From assembly GCA_036563665.1 (NCBI GenBank), contig DATCLY010000025.1:26077-90076 (forward strand): a stretch of DNA of 64,000 nt, in the 5' to 3' direction. The notes beneath the pieces were generated by a model. That model did no database searches. It was not told the origin of the DNA and worked only from the letters and a program-made list of their open reading frames with translations. Made by a program: the position numbers and the translations under genes. Of this stretch, positions 8,547-16,667 are shown piece by piece (the first letter of the stretch is position 1; the number at the start of each line of letters is the position of its first letter). Origin of the DNA: FEN-1219 sp036563665. Its GTDB lineage: Bacteria; Pseudomonadota; Gammaproteobacteria; Steroidobacterales; Rariloculaceae.

Positions 8547-9109
8547 GTGAACTTGTAGAAGTTGTAGCGCGCGGCGTTGCGCTTGTAGTAGTCCTGGTGA
8601 TAGTCCTCGGCCGGGTAGAACTCGCCCGCCGGGACGATCTCCGTGACGATCTTGCCGGGCAGCACGCCGCTCTCTTCCAGCTTGCGCTTGGAGCGCTCGG
8701 CGAGCTCGCGCTGCTCGTCGTCGTGGTAGAAGATCGCGGTGCGATACTGATCGCCGCGATCGCAGAACTGGCCGCCGGCGTCCAGCGGGTCGACGTTGTG
8801 CCAGAAGGCGTCGAGCAGCTGCTCGTAGCTCACGACGCTCGGGTCGTACTCCACGCGCACCGCCTCGGCGTGCCCCGTCTTGCCCCGCGACACCTGCTCG
8901 TAGCTCGGATTGGCCACGTGGCCGCCGGTGTAGCCCGACGTGGTGGAGATCACGCCCTCGACCTTGTCGAAGGCTTCCTCCACGCACCAGAAGCAGCCGC
9001 CGGCGAAGGTGGCGACGGCCGTCGTGCGCGAGCCCTGACCCGCCTGTTGCGCCGCGAGCGGCGCGGCGAGCACGAGGAACGCGAGCAGTCCACTGAGGAG
9101 TCGAGTCAT
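8501..9109 (-). CDS. msrA: peptide methionine-(S)-S-oxide reductase, exported
   Basis: 202 residues from the ATG at 9109 behind AAGGAGTTGCCCG. Signal peptide MTRLLSGLLAFLVLAAPLAA. GCFWC at 38-42 holds the catalytic Cys39; the rest of the family is clear (EGVISTTSGYTGG, AEAVRVEYDP, LDAFWHNVDP, GDQYRTAIFY). It reduces S-methionine sulfoxide in proteins, here in the periplasm, at the expense of a thiol donor. The position downstream of metX-metY links methionine repair with methionine synthesis. I see no MsrB in the window. Confidence 0.95.
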   Translation of the reverse strand: MTRLLSGLLAFLVLAAPLAAQQAGQGSRTTAVATFAGGCFWCVEEAFDKVEGVISTTSGYTGGHVANPSYEQVSRGKTGHAEAVRVEYDPSVVSYEQLLDAFWHNVDPLDAGGQFCDRGDQYRTAIFYHDDEQRELAERSKRKLEESGVLPGKIVTEIVPAGEFYPAEDYHQDYYKRNAARYNFYKFTCGRPARLEELWGKK

Positions 9110-9219
9110 CGGGCAACTCCTTGGCCGGTGAGCCGGCCGGTCGCTCGGGCGAGTCTGCGGCCGCGGCTCGAGGCCACGCCGCCGAGACCCGCTTCGCACC
9201 GATTGTAACGCAACGATCC

Positions 9220-9711
9220 CTACTGGAGCCCGCCCCGCACCGAGGTGATGCGCTCCGTGTTGAACCCGAGCCAGTGCATGCGTCCCACGTAGCGGGCGTG
9301 CTCGACCTTGATGCACCGGTCCATCACGACCGCGAGGCCGCCCTCCTCGGCGATGCGCGCGCCTTGCTCGTTGATGACGCCGAACTGGCACCAGAGCGCC
9401 TTGGCCCCGATCTGCACCGCCTCCCTGGCGATGCCCGGCAGCGCGGCGGGGGCGCGGAACACGTTCACGATGTCGACCGGCACCGGCACCTCGAGCAGGC
9501 TCGGATGGCTCTTCTCGCCCAGGACTTCCTGCTCGCGCGGGTTCACGGGGATCACCCGATAGCCGTGCCGCTGCAAGTAGAAGCCGACGAAATAGCTCGC
9601 CCGCAGCGGATTGCCGGACAGGCCCACGATGGCGATGGTCTTGGCGTTCAGCAGCAACCGCTGGATCGTCAGCGGATCCTGATAGCGAGCGAGATCGAAC
9701 GACGCGCTCAT
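9220..9711 (-). CDS. CoA-binding domain protein (YccU-like)
   Basis: 163 residues. The ATG at 9711 overlaps the metY stop (ATGA), so it is translationally coupled. It has a Rossmann fold of the CoA_binding family: IAIVGLSGNPLRASY nucleotide loop near residues 25-40, VIPVNP, VDIVNVFRAP and a C-terminal AVVMDRCIKVEH. Such stand-alone proteins, including E. coli YccU, resemble the CoA-binding part of succinyl-CoA synthetase but have no catalytic His-phosphorylation domain. The function is not established. The operon context suggests a role in acyl-CoA or thiol metabolism around methionine synthesis. Confidence 0.85.
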   Translation of the reverse strand: MSASFDLARYQDPLTIQRLLLNAKTIAIVGLSGNPLRASYFVGFYLQRHGYRVIPVNPREQEVLGEKSHPSLLEVPVPVDIVNVFRAPAALPGIAREAVQIGAKALWCQFGVINEQGARIAEEGGLAVVMDRCIKVEHARYVGRMHWLGFNTERITSVRGGLQ

Positions 9712-11024
9712 GACGACGCCTCCCCGCCCGACAGCACGGCGCGGACGCGGGCGAAGCCCTGCTCGAGGTCCCAGATCAGATCGTCGACGTCCTCGATGCC
9801 GACCGAGAGCCGGATCGTGCCGGGGCGCACCCCGGCCGCCTCGAGCTCCGCCTCCTCGAGCTGCCGGTGGGTGGTGCTCGCCGGATGGATCACCAGGCTC
9901 TTCGCGTCGCCCACGTTGGCGAGGTGCGACCACAACGTGAGCCCGCGGATGAACTCCTCCCCGCCGCGGCGCCCGCCCTCGATGTCGAACGAGAACACCG
10001 CGCCGGTCCCGCGCGGCAGGTACTTCTCCACGAGCGGCCGGTAGCGGCTGCCGGGCAGCCCCGAGTAGGTCACGTTCGACACGAGCTCGTGACGCTCCAG
10101 GTACTCGGCGATGGCGAGCGCGTTCTCCACGTGCCGCTGCATGCGCAGCGACAGCGTCTCGAGGCCCTGCAGGAACAGGAACGCGTTGAACGGGCTCAGG
10201 CAGCTGCCCAGATCGCGCAGCGACTCCGCGCGCAGCTTCATGAGGTACCCGTAGACGCCGAACGTCTCGTGGAACTTGAGGCCGTGATACGCCGGCGACG
10301 GATCCGCCACCACCGGGAAGCGTCCGTTCGACCAGTTGAACGTGCCGGAGTCGATCACCACGCCGCCGATGCTCGTGCCGTGGCCGCCGATGAACTTCGT
10401 GGCGGAGTGCAGCACGATGTCGGCGCCCCACTCGATGGGCCGGCAGAGATACGGCGTCGCGAAGGTGTTGTCGACCAGGAGCGGCACGCCGTGCTCGTGC
10501 GCTATCCGTGCGACCGCCTCGATGTCGAGCACGTTGCCGCCCGGGTTACCGATCGTCTCGGCGAAGAACGCCTTGGTGTTGTCGCGCACGGCCGAGCGCC
10601 ACGCGTCGAGGTCGTCCGGGTTCACCCAGGTGAGCTCCACGCACATCTTGCGCAGCAGGTGCTTGAGCTGGTTCACGGTGCCGCCGTAGAGCGCGGCGGA
10701 CGACACCACGTGGTCGCCGGGCGTGAGCATCGTGAACAGCGCGGCGGCCTGGGCCGCGAGCCCGCTCGCGAACGCCACGGCTCCGCAGCCGCCCTCGAGG
10801 CTCGCCATGCGCTCCTCGAACGCGGCCACGGTCGGGTTCATGATGCGCGTGTAGGTGTTGCCGTACTCCTGGAGATTGAAGTAGGCGGCGGCCGACTCCG
10901 GGTCCTCGAACACGTAGCTCGTCGTCTGGTAGATCGGCACGGCGCGCGCCCCGGTGTTCGGGTCCGGCCGCTGGCCGGCGTGCACCTGGCGCGTGTCGAA
11001 GCCGAAGCGGCGTGGCTCTTCCAT
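9708..11024 (-). CDS. metY: O-acetylhomoserine sulfhydrylase (PLP enzyme)
   Basis: 438 residues from the ATG at 11024 (AAGGACTTCCC upstream). It is a Cys/Met metabolism PLP enzyme of fold type I. It starts with FGFDTRQVHAGQRPDP and has YTRIMNPT (59-66) and VDNTFATPY; HSATKFIGGHG carries Lys210, which forms the Schiff base. Its length and the insert around residues 215-260 fit O-acetylhomoserine aminocarboxypropyltransferase (about 430 residues) rather than MetB/MetZ (about 390). It converts O-acyl-homoserine and sulfide to homocysteine. metX lies 14 bases upstream in the same operon and supplies the substrate. Confidence 0.93.
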   Translation of the reverse strand: MEEPRRFGFDTRQVHAGQRPDPNTGARAVPIYQTTSYVFEDPESAAAYFNLQEYGNTYTRIMNPTVAAFEERMASLEGGCGAVAFASGLAAQAAALFTMLTPGDHVVSSAALYGGTVNQLKHLLRKMCVELTWVNPDDLDAWRSAVRDNTKAFFAETIGNPGGNVLDIEAVARIAHEHGVPLLVDNTFATPYLCRPIEWGADIVLHSATKFIGGHGTSIGGVVIDSGTFNWSNGRFPVVADPSPAYHGLKFHETFGVYGYLMKLRAESLRDLGSCLSPFNAFLFLQGLETLSLRMQRHVENALAIAEYLERHELVSNVTYSGLPGSRYRPLVEKYLPRGTGAVFSFDIEGGRRGGEEFIRGLTLWSHLANVGDAKSLVIHPASTTHRQLEEAELEAAGVRPGTIRLSVGIEDVDDLIWDLEQGFARVRAVLSGGEASS

Positions 11025-11038
11025 GGGAAGTCCTTTCC

Positions 11039-12247
11039 TCAGCGCGCGAGGAAGCGTCGAATGATGGGAGTTTGGAGGGCCTCCTCCAGCAGGAAGCAGT
11101 CGTGCCCGTACGGCGCGTCGATCACGTGGAGCTCCACTTCCTTGCCGGCGGCGCGCAACGCGGCCGCGAGCGCCTCGGAGTCCGACGGCGGGTACAGCCA
11201 GTCCGAGCTGAATGCGATCAAGAGCGTGCGAGCGCGCACGTTGCGCACCGCCTCCACGAGGCTTCCGCCGCCGTGCTCGCGCGCGAGATCGAAGTACGTC
11301 AGCGCGCGCGACATGTACAAATAGGTGTTGGCGTCGAAGCGCTGCACGAACTTCGCCGCCTGGTGACGCAAGTAGCTCTCCACCTGGAACTCCGGTTCCG
11401 CGAGCACGTAGCGGATGTCGTCGCCGACCTGCAGCCGCCTGGCGAACTTGCGCTCGAGCGCCTCGGCCGACAGATACGTGATGTGCCCGATCATGCGCGC
11501 CACGCCCATGCCGCGCGTGGGCGCCCGGCCCGTGCCGTAGTAGTGGCCGCCCTGCCAGTCCGGATCGGAGGTGATGGCGTTGCGGGCGATGGCGTTCCAG
11601 GCGACGCCCTGCGGGCGCAGCGCGTGCGTGCTCGCGATCGGGATGATGGCGTCCACGGCGTCGGGGTACAGCACCGCCCACTCGAGCGCCTGCATGCCGC
11701 CGAGCGAGCCGCCCGCGACCGCCGCCAGCCGCTCGATGCCGAGCTCCGCGAGGAACGCCCGCTGCGCGCGCACCATGTCCGCCACGGTGATGACCGGGAA
11801 GTCGGAGCCGTACGGCCGGCCGGTCGCGGGATTGATGGACGACGGTCCCGTGGTGCCGCGGCAGCCGCCCAGCAGGTTCGTGCTGACGACGAAGTAACGC
11901 TCGGTATCGAACGCCTTGCCGGGGCCGATCATGCCGTCCCACCAGCCGAGCGCCGGGCCCGCGGCGCCGTCGCGCTCCTCGGCGCCGAAGCCGTCGCGGG
12001 TGCCGCTCGCCGCGGGCGCGCGGGAGATGCCCGCGGCATGGGCGTCCCCGGACAGGGCATGGCAGACGAGCACGACGTTGTCGCGGGCGGGCGAGAGCTC
12101 CCCATACGTCTCGTAGGCGATGCGCACCGGATACAGCTCCCGGCCGCAGTCGAGCGCGAGGGGCTTCGGCAGGTCGAGGAACTGCGTGTCGACCACGCCC
12201 ACGGAGCCAACGTCGGCCAGTGCACTGTGCGTGGCTCGCGTGGCCAT
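11039..12247 (-). CDS. metX: homoserine O-acyltransferase
   Basis: 402 residues from the ATG at 12247; an ATG at 12256 in frame would add MPP. Alpha/beta-hydrolase acyltransferase: CHALSGDAH at 62-70, GGSLGG at 179-184 with nucleophile Ser181, SSDWLYPPSDS (catalytic Asp) and DAPYGHDCFL (catalytic His). It acylates L-homoserine for direct sulfhydrylation by the adjacent MetY. Acetyl- versus succinyl-CoA specificity cannot be settled by eye. The -10 TATAAT ends 8 bases before the ATG, so the message may be nearly leaderless; no Shine-Dalgarno sequence is seen. Confidence 0.93.
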   Translation of the reverse strand: MATRATHSALADVGSVGVVDTQFLDLPKPLALDCGRELYPVRIAYETYGELSPARDNVVLVCHALSGDAHAAGISRAPAASGTRDGFGAEERDGAAGPALGWWDGMIGPGKAFDTERYFVVSTNLLGGCRGTTGPSSINPATGRPYGSDFPVITVADMVRAQRAFLAELGIERLAAVAGGSLGGMQALEWAVLYPDAVDAIIPIASTHALRPQGVAWNAIARNAITSDPDWQGGHYYGTGRAPTRGMGVARMIGHITYLSAEALERKFARRLQVGDDIRYVLAEPEFQVESYLRHQAAKFVQRFDANTYLYMSRALTYFDLAREHGGGSLVEAVRNVRARTLLIAFSSDWLYPPSDSEALAAALRAAGKEVELHVIDAPYGHDCFLLEEALQTPIIRRFLAR

Positions 12248-12254
12248 GGGCGGC

Positions 12255-12260
12255 ATTATA
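12255..12260 (-). promoter_or_regulatory. -10 element of metX (possible leaderless transcript)
   Basis: On the minus strand, TATAAT (exact consensus) lies at 12260-12255. A start point 7 bases downstream falls at about 12248, next to the ATG at 12247. No clear -35 hexamer is visible. The region is shared with the divergent osmC promoter. Confidence 0.5.
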
Positions 12261-12283
12261 TACGTCCGCCGTCCGCGGCCTTT

Positions 12284-12312
12284 TAGACACGGGCGGTGGC
12301 GGGGGGTATCAT
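12284..12312 (+). promoter_or_regulatory. sigma70 promoter of osmC
   Basis: TAGACA (12284-12289; 5 of 6) and TATCAT (12307-12312; 5 of 6) are separated by exactly 17 bases. The predicted start is about 12319, giving a leader of about 48 bases with GGAGG before the ATG at 12367. It faces away from the metX promoter. Confidence 0.6.
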
Positions 12313-12366
12313 CCGACCCCCGCACGGAAGCGCATCCAAACCGACCTTCACCGCGGAGGCAACACC

Positions 12367-12933
12367 ATGGCAGCGACGAGCATCCCCGTCGACAACGGCG
12401 TCAACGTCCAAGCGCTGCTCGAGGCCCGGGAAGCGCTCAAGAAGGCGCCCGAGGCGGCCAAGTTCACCTGGCGCGCCACCTGCAAGTGGATCAACGGCAC
12501 CCACAGCCGCACGAGCATCAGCGGCTTCCATGGCCTCGGCCAGGAGCAGAAGCACAGGACCGAGTTCACGTTCGACGCCGACCATCCGGAGGTCTTCGCG
12601 TCGGAAGACCTGGGCGCGACGCCGGTCGAGCTGGTGCTAGCGGGCCTCGCGAGCTGTCTAACGGCAGGCGTAGCCGCCGTGGCGCAGAACCGGGGCATCC
12701 AGCTCCGGTCCGTCGAGGCGAGGCTCGAGGGCAACATGGACATTCGCGGCATCCTCGGCGTCGACAGCGACGTGCGCAACGGCTACGAGGACATCAAGGT
12801 CACCTTCGACATCGACGCGGACGCGTCGCAGAAGGACATCGAGGCGCTGGTCGCGCAGTCGCAGAAGCGCTCGGCCGTGTTCGACATCGTCACGAACCCG
12901 ACCAACGTCACCGTCGAGGTCCGTAAGCGCTGA
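12367..12933 (+). CDS. OsmC family protein
   Basis: 188 residues from the ATG at 12367, seven bases after GGAGG. OsmC/Ohr fold: TWRATCKWINGTHSRT, the central helix LAGLASCLTAGVAAVA with the conserved peroxidatic-type Cys, and the tail SQKRSAVFDIVTNPTN. Members with both cysteines reduce organic hydroperoxides; here the usual second Cys in the last helix is Ser (KRSAVF), as in the YhfA-like branch. Peroxidase activity by the canonical disulfide mechanism is therefore doubtful; another Cys sits near residue 37. Its stop codon TGA overlaps the presumed CTG start of the next gene. Confidence 0.88.
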   Translation: MAATSIPVDNGVNVQALLEAREALKKAPEAAKFTWRATCKWINGTHSRTSISGFHGLGQEQKHRTEFTFDADHPEVFASEDLGATPVELVLAGLASCLTAGVAAVAQNRGIQLRSVEARLEGNMDIRGILGVDSDVRNGYEDIKVTFDIDADASQKDIEALVAQSQKRSAVFDIVTNPTNVTVEVRKR

Positions 12934-14183
12934 TCGACCGCACGGAGCGGTTTCCGGCCATCGAACGCGTTACCACTGTCGTCATCGGGGCAGGCCACGC
13001 GGGCCTCGCCGCGAGCCGGCTCCTCACGGAGCGAGCCATCGACCACGTCGTGCTCGAGCGCGGCGAGGTCGCGAACTCCTGGCGCCGCGAGCGCTGGGAC
13101 TCGTTGCGCCTGCTCACCCCCAACTGGCTGTGCCGGCTGCCGGGCCTGCGCTACGACGGCGCGGAGCCCGACGGCTTCATGACTACCTCCGAGGTCGTCT
13201 CGTTCATCGAACGTTACGCCGCGGCCGCCGCGGCGCCGGTGCGCACGCACACGGAGGTGCAGTCGGTCACGCCGCTCGACGACGGCTACCGGGTGCTCAC
13301 GCCGGACGGCGAGCTGCGCTGCCGCGCCCTCGTGATCGCGAGCGGCGCCTGCAACCTGCCCGTGGTGCCGCCGTTCCGCGACGCCATCCCGCCCTCCATC
13401 GAGTGCGTGACGCCGTTCGACTACCGCAATCCCGACCGGCTGCCGGAGGGCGGCGTGCTCGTCGTCGGCGCGTCCGCCACCGGCGTGCAGCTCGCGGACG
13501 AGATCCGCCGTTCCGGGCGGCGCGTGATCCTGGCCGTGGGCGAGCACGTGCGGCTGCCGCGCACCTATCGCGGCCGCGACGTGCTCTGGTGGATGGAAGC
13601 GTGCGGCATCTGGGACCAGCGCTACGACGAGATCGAGGATCTCGAGCGCGCCCGGCGGCTGCCGTCGCCGCAGCTCGTGGGCACGCCCGACCGGGCCACG
13701 CTCGACCTGAACGCCCTGAGCGCGGCGGGCGTCGAGCTCGTGGGTCGGCTCGCGGCCGTGCGCGACGGGCGCGCGCTCTTCTCGGGCGGCTTGCGCAATC
13801 TGTTCGCGCTCGCCGACCTCAAGATGAACCGGCTGCTCGACACGTTCGACGAGTGGGCGCGCACCCAGCCCGACCTCGAGGTGGGCCCGCCCGAGCGCTT
13901 CGAGCCCACGCGCGCGCCCGCGTCGCCGCGCTTGAGCCTGGATCTCAGGAGCGGCGAGATCCGCTCCATCGTGTGGGCGACGGGCTTCCGGCCCGACTAC
14001 CGGTGGCTCCAGGTGCCCGTGCTGGATCACAAGGGGCGGCTCGTCCACGACGGCGGCGTGGTGCCGGCCCCGCGCATGTACGCGATCGGCCTGCCCGTGC
14101 TGCGCCGGCGCAAGTCGACGTTCATCCACGGGGCGGAGGACGACGCGCGAGACATCGTCGAGCATCTCGCGCGCTCCCTCTGA
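12930..14183 (+). CDS. flavin-containing monooxygenase/oxidoreductase, non-canonical start
   Basis: The coding frame opens after a TAA at 12924-12926 and contains the essential FAD loop VVIGAGHAGLAAS. The first ATG/GTG/TTG in frame is the GTG at 13050, well inside the FAD fold. Translation must begin earlier, most simply at the CTG at 12930, which overlaps the osmC TGA (CTGA); ATC at 12960 aligns with the usual N-terminus of relatives. The 417-residue reading then has a second Rossmann loop (VLVVGASATGVQLADEI) for NAD(P)H and the WATGFRPDY segment. It resembles the CzcO/FMO group. Substrate unknown. Coupled to osmC. Confidence 0.78.
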   Translation: MIDRTERFPAIERVTTVVIGAGHAGLAASRLLTERAIDHVVLERGEVANSWRRERWDSLRLLTPNWLCRLPGLRYDGAEPDGFMTTSEVVSFIERYAAAAAAPVRTHTEVQSVTPLDDGYRVLTPDGELRCRALVIASGACNLPVVPPFRDAIPPSIECVTPFDYRNPDRLPEGGVLVVGASATGVQLADEIRRSGRRVILAVGEHVRLPRTYRGRDVLWWMEACGIWDQRYDEIEDLERARRLPSPQLVGTPDRATLDLNALSAAGVELVGRLAAVRDGRALFSGGLRNLFALADLKMNRLLDTFDEWARTQPDLEVGPPERFEPTRAPASPRLSLDLRSGEIRSIVWATGFRPDYRWLQVPVLDHKGRLVHDGGVVPAPRMYAIGLPVLRRRKSTFIHGAEDDARDIVEHLARSL

Positions 14184-14194
14184 GCGCGCCCGCT

Positions 14195-16006
14195 CTACGG
14201 CGTGTAGTCGGGCTGACAGACGTCCGTGATGCAGATCGAGTCGAGCGTGCGCCCCTCGGGCGGCACGTCGAGGCCCCGTTCCAGCATGAGCCTGCGCAGC
14301 AGCGCGGCGGTCTCCGGGTGCGGGATGGCGGACTGCACGCCCACGCGCACGAGCCCGTCGGCGTAGTCGATGGCGCGCCACCTGACGCCCGCGAGCTTGT
14401 GGATGGTGTCGCGGCTGCCGATGTCGCGCGCGTCGAGGTCGGCGCCGTGATCGACGAGGAGCTGCACGATCTCGTTGCGCCCCTTGTGCGCGGCGCCCAT
14501 GAGCGCCGTGCGGCCCTCGGAGTTTTGCGCGTTCACGTCGATCCCGAGGTCGAGCAGCATCTTCACGGCCTCGAGATTCGCCTCGCGCGACCACTCGTAG
14601 GTGACGCCTTCCACCCAGCCGATGCCCGACGCGACCATGAGCGCCGTGGTGCCGTCGAAAGTCGGTATGAGCGGATCGGCGCCGTGCTCCAGCAGGTAGC
14701 GCATGAGCTCGAGGTCGCTCGATTGCGCGGCGCGCAGGAACGGCGTGGCGCCCTCCTCGTACAGCCATTGATGGGTGAACACCGTGCGCGTCTCGGTGCT
14801 CGAGCGCATGCGGATGTTCACGTCCGCGCCGTGCTCCACCAGCAGCCGGATCATCTCGAAGTGATCCATGTCCGGCTTGCGCGTGGGATAGTCGCCCGCC
14901 TCGATGTTGCGGTTGTCCGTGGCGAGATACAGCGGGCTCCACCCGCCCTGGTTCTGGATGTTCGGGTCCGCCCCTCGCTCGAGCAGGAAAGCGGCCAGAC
15001 GGTAGTAGCGGTTCTGCACGGCGGCGAGCAGCGGGGTCCAGCCGCCCGTCGTCTGCTGGTTCACGTCGGCGCCGGCATCGAGCAGCAGCCGCGCGGACTC
15101 GATGTCGCCCTCGCGGGCCGCGAACACGAGCGGCGTGAGCCCGCCCCACATCTCCTGCTCCCGGCCCGCGGGCGCAGGCCCGTCCACGTCGTCGGAGCCG
15201 CCGACCGGCGCGGGAGCGGGGCTCGCCCTGAGCGCCGCGAGCGCGCGCTCGCGCTGCGCGGCGAGGCGGGCGGCCTCGGCGGGATCGTCGGGCGGCACGG
15301 CCCCGAGCCGCGAGCTCGTCGTCACCCGCCGGCCGGCCTGGCCGATCTCGAGGATGAAATCGTTGAGGCGGCTCTGCACCGTGGGCGCGAGATAGGGCCG
15401 CCGCCCCCGCGGGACCGGCTTGGAGCGGGCCGCGACGTCCGCGCCGTGCTGGAGCAGCACCGCCACGGCCGCGGGGCGCTCGTAGGCGGCCGCCCACATC
15501 AGCGCGGTGGTGCCGCGCAGATCCTCCGCCGCGTTCACGTCCGCGCCGCGCTCGATCAGGAGCCGTATCGGCTCGGGGTTGCCGGTGCGCGCGGCCATCA
15601 TGAGGGCCGTCTCGCCGTGCGGCAGCTTGTCGTTCGGGTCGGCACCGGCGTCGAGCAACAGGCGAACCAGCTCGACGTCGCCCGTCTCGCACGCGAGCAG
15701 CAGCGGCGTCACGCCGTTGCGATTCGGCCGGCGAACGTCGGCGCCCGCCTGGACGAGCGCCCTGGCCAGCGCCACGTCGCCGCGGTACGCGGCCCAATGG
15801 AGCGCGGTGGCCCCGTCGGCCTGGGCGGCGTTCACGTCCCCGCCCTCGGCAATCAGTTGCCGCACCGCGGCGGCGTCCCCCCGCATCGCGGCGTCGGCGA
15901 TGGGGCTCTCGGCCCCGGCCGCCCCGGCGCCGCCGAGCACGACCGCGGCCAGCACCCATGCGAGCATCGCCCGCAGCGCGCCGCGTCCTCGAGCTTCCTG
16001 TCTCAC
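14195..16006 (-). CDS. exported ankyrin-repeat protein (first of three)
   Basis: 603 residues from the GTG at 16006, six bases after AGAGGGGGA. N-terminal signal peptide (AMLAWVLAAVVLGGAGAAGA), so periplasmic, unlike most ankyrin proteins. At least ten ankyrin units follow: DGATALHWAAYRGDVALA, NGVTPLLLACETGDVELV, HGETALMMAARTGNPEPI, GGWTPLLAAVQNRYYRLA and others. A non-repeat insert lies at about residues 200-270. The C-terminal ~70 residues contain ICITDVCQPDY with two Cys. Ankyrin stacks bind partner proteins; no enzymatic residues are seen. Two related exported ankyrin genes elsewhere in the window sit in DUF1552/DUF1592 operons, but this one has no such neighbours. Confidence 0.88.
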   Translation of the reverse strand: MRQEARGRGALRAMLAWVLAAVVLGGAGAAGAESPIADAAMRGDAAAVRQLIAEGGDVNAAQADGATALHWAAYRGDVALARALVQAGADVRRPNRNGVTPLLLACETGDVELVRLLLDAGADPNDKLPHGETALMMAARTGNPEPIRLLIERGADVNAAEDLRGTTALMWAAAYERPAAVAVLLQHGADVAARSKPVPRGRRPYLAPTVQSRLNDFILEIGQAGRRVTTSSRLGAVPPDDPAEAARLAAQRERALAALRASPAPAPVGGSDDVDGPAPAGREQEMWGGLTPLVFAAREGDIESARLLLDAGADVNQQTTGGWTPLLAAVQNRYYRLAAFLLERGADPNIQNQGGWSPLYLATDNRNIEAGDYPTRKPDMDHFEMIRLLVEHGADVNIRMRSSTETRTVFTHQWLYEEGATPFLRAAQSSDLELMRYLLEHGADPLIPTFDGTTALMVASGIGWVEGVTYEWSREANLEAVKMLLDLGIDVNAQNSEGRTALMGAAHKGRNEIVQLLVDHGADLDARDIGSRDTIHKLAGVRWRAIDYADGLVRVGVQSAIPHPETAALLRRLMLERGLDVPPEGRTLDSICITDVCQPDYTP

Positions 16007-16038
16007 GCGTTCCCCCTCTGCACGGCTGGCTCGGTCGC

Positions 16039-16044
16039 ATTATA
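16039..16044 (-). promoter_or_regulatory. -10 element of the ankyrin gene
   Basis: Exact TATAAT on the minus strand (16044-16039), 33 bases before the GTG at 16006. No convincing -35 at 17 bases. Confidence 0.4.
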
Positions 16045-16090
16045 GGGTTGCGCGCCGACCGACGTCGTGCAAGGGCCGGAGGCCGCGGCG

Positions 16091-16426
16091 TCACTTCATC
16101 GTCGGTGCCGTTCGGGAGCCCGCGGAGCGCACGTCCCGCGCGAAGCGGGCGACGACGTGATCGAGCTCCGCGATCAACGGATCGACGTCGGCCAGCAACG
16201 AGGCGCCGAGGTCGGTCACGACCATTTCGCCGGCGCGGCGTTCGAACAGCTTCACCTGGAGCCGTTGCTCGAGGGCCCTGATCTGGTGGCTCACCGCGGA
16301 CGGCGTGAGACACAGCTCGTCGGCCGCGGCCTTGAAGCTGCGGCGGCGAGCGGCGATGCAGAACGTCTTCAGGCTTCTGAGCGAGCTCAAGCGCACGGCG
16401 GCGAACGGCGACAACGGTTGCGGCAA
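16091..16426 (-). CDS. solo LysR-type DNA-binding domain protein
   Basis: 111 residues from a TTG at 16426 just after GCGAGGAGCG. The whole protein is a LysR N-terminal winged-helix: LRSLKTFCIAARRRSFK, AAADELCLTPSAVSHQIRAL (recognition helix), EQRLQVKLFERR, MVVTDLGASLL and part of the linker helix. LysR regulators are normally about 300 residues with an effector domain; here the frame ends straight after the linker helix and no periplasmic-binding-protein-like sequence follows. It could be a truncated pseudogene or a genuine effector-less DNA-binding protein. The start is uncertain. Confidence 0.65.
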   Translation of the reverse strand: MPQPLSPFAAVRLSSLRSLKTFCIAARRRSFKAAADELCLTPSAVSHQIRALEQRLQVKLFERRAGEMVVTDLGASLLADVDPLIAELDHVVARFARDVRSAGSRTAPTMK

Positions 16427-16667
16427 CGCTCCTCGCGTCGACTAGCGCGCTGGAAGTTGCACGAGGTGTGCCAGCGACCCGACGACTGCCGGCCGCCGAG
16501 CGGCAGCGGCCCGATCCGGCGTCGCAGGATGCGCCGTAACACGCAATCGCCGCATCGATGAATTCTTTTCAACGCGTCGTCGCGCGCGTAGCGGGGCGAT
16601 CGACTGCACCTGCGCAGGGCATCGCCACGGCGCCCACGCTCGGACATCGTGCACGTGCGGCGACTCC
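16427..16667. other. intergenic stretch without a supported gene
   Basis: Lies upstream of the solo LysR gene and downstream of the frameshifted DUF8021-like gene. It contains short AT-richer patches (AATTCTTTTC near 16560), but I see no gene, hairpin or convincing promoter. Confidence 0.4.

Noticed and set aside
9708..12290. An 860-codon frame joining metX and metY
   Set aside because: The upstream half is metX out of frame; metY has its own ATG at 11024 and metX is clear in another frame.
12783..16313. A 1176-codon open frame on the minus strand antisense to the flavoprotein and shifted against the ankyrin gene
   Set aside because: Its translation is Arg/Ala/Gly-rich without family motifs; it exists because high-GC coding DNA has few stops in other frames.
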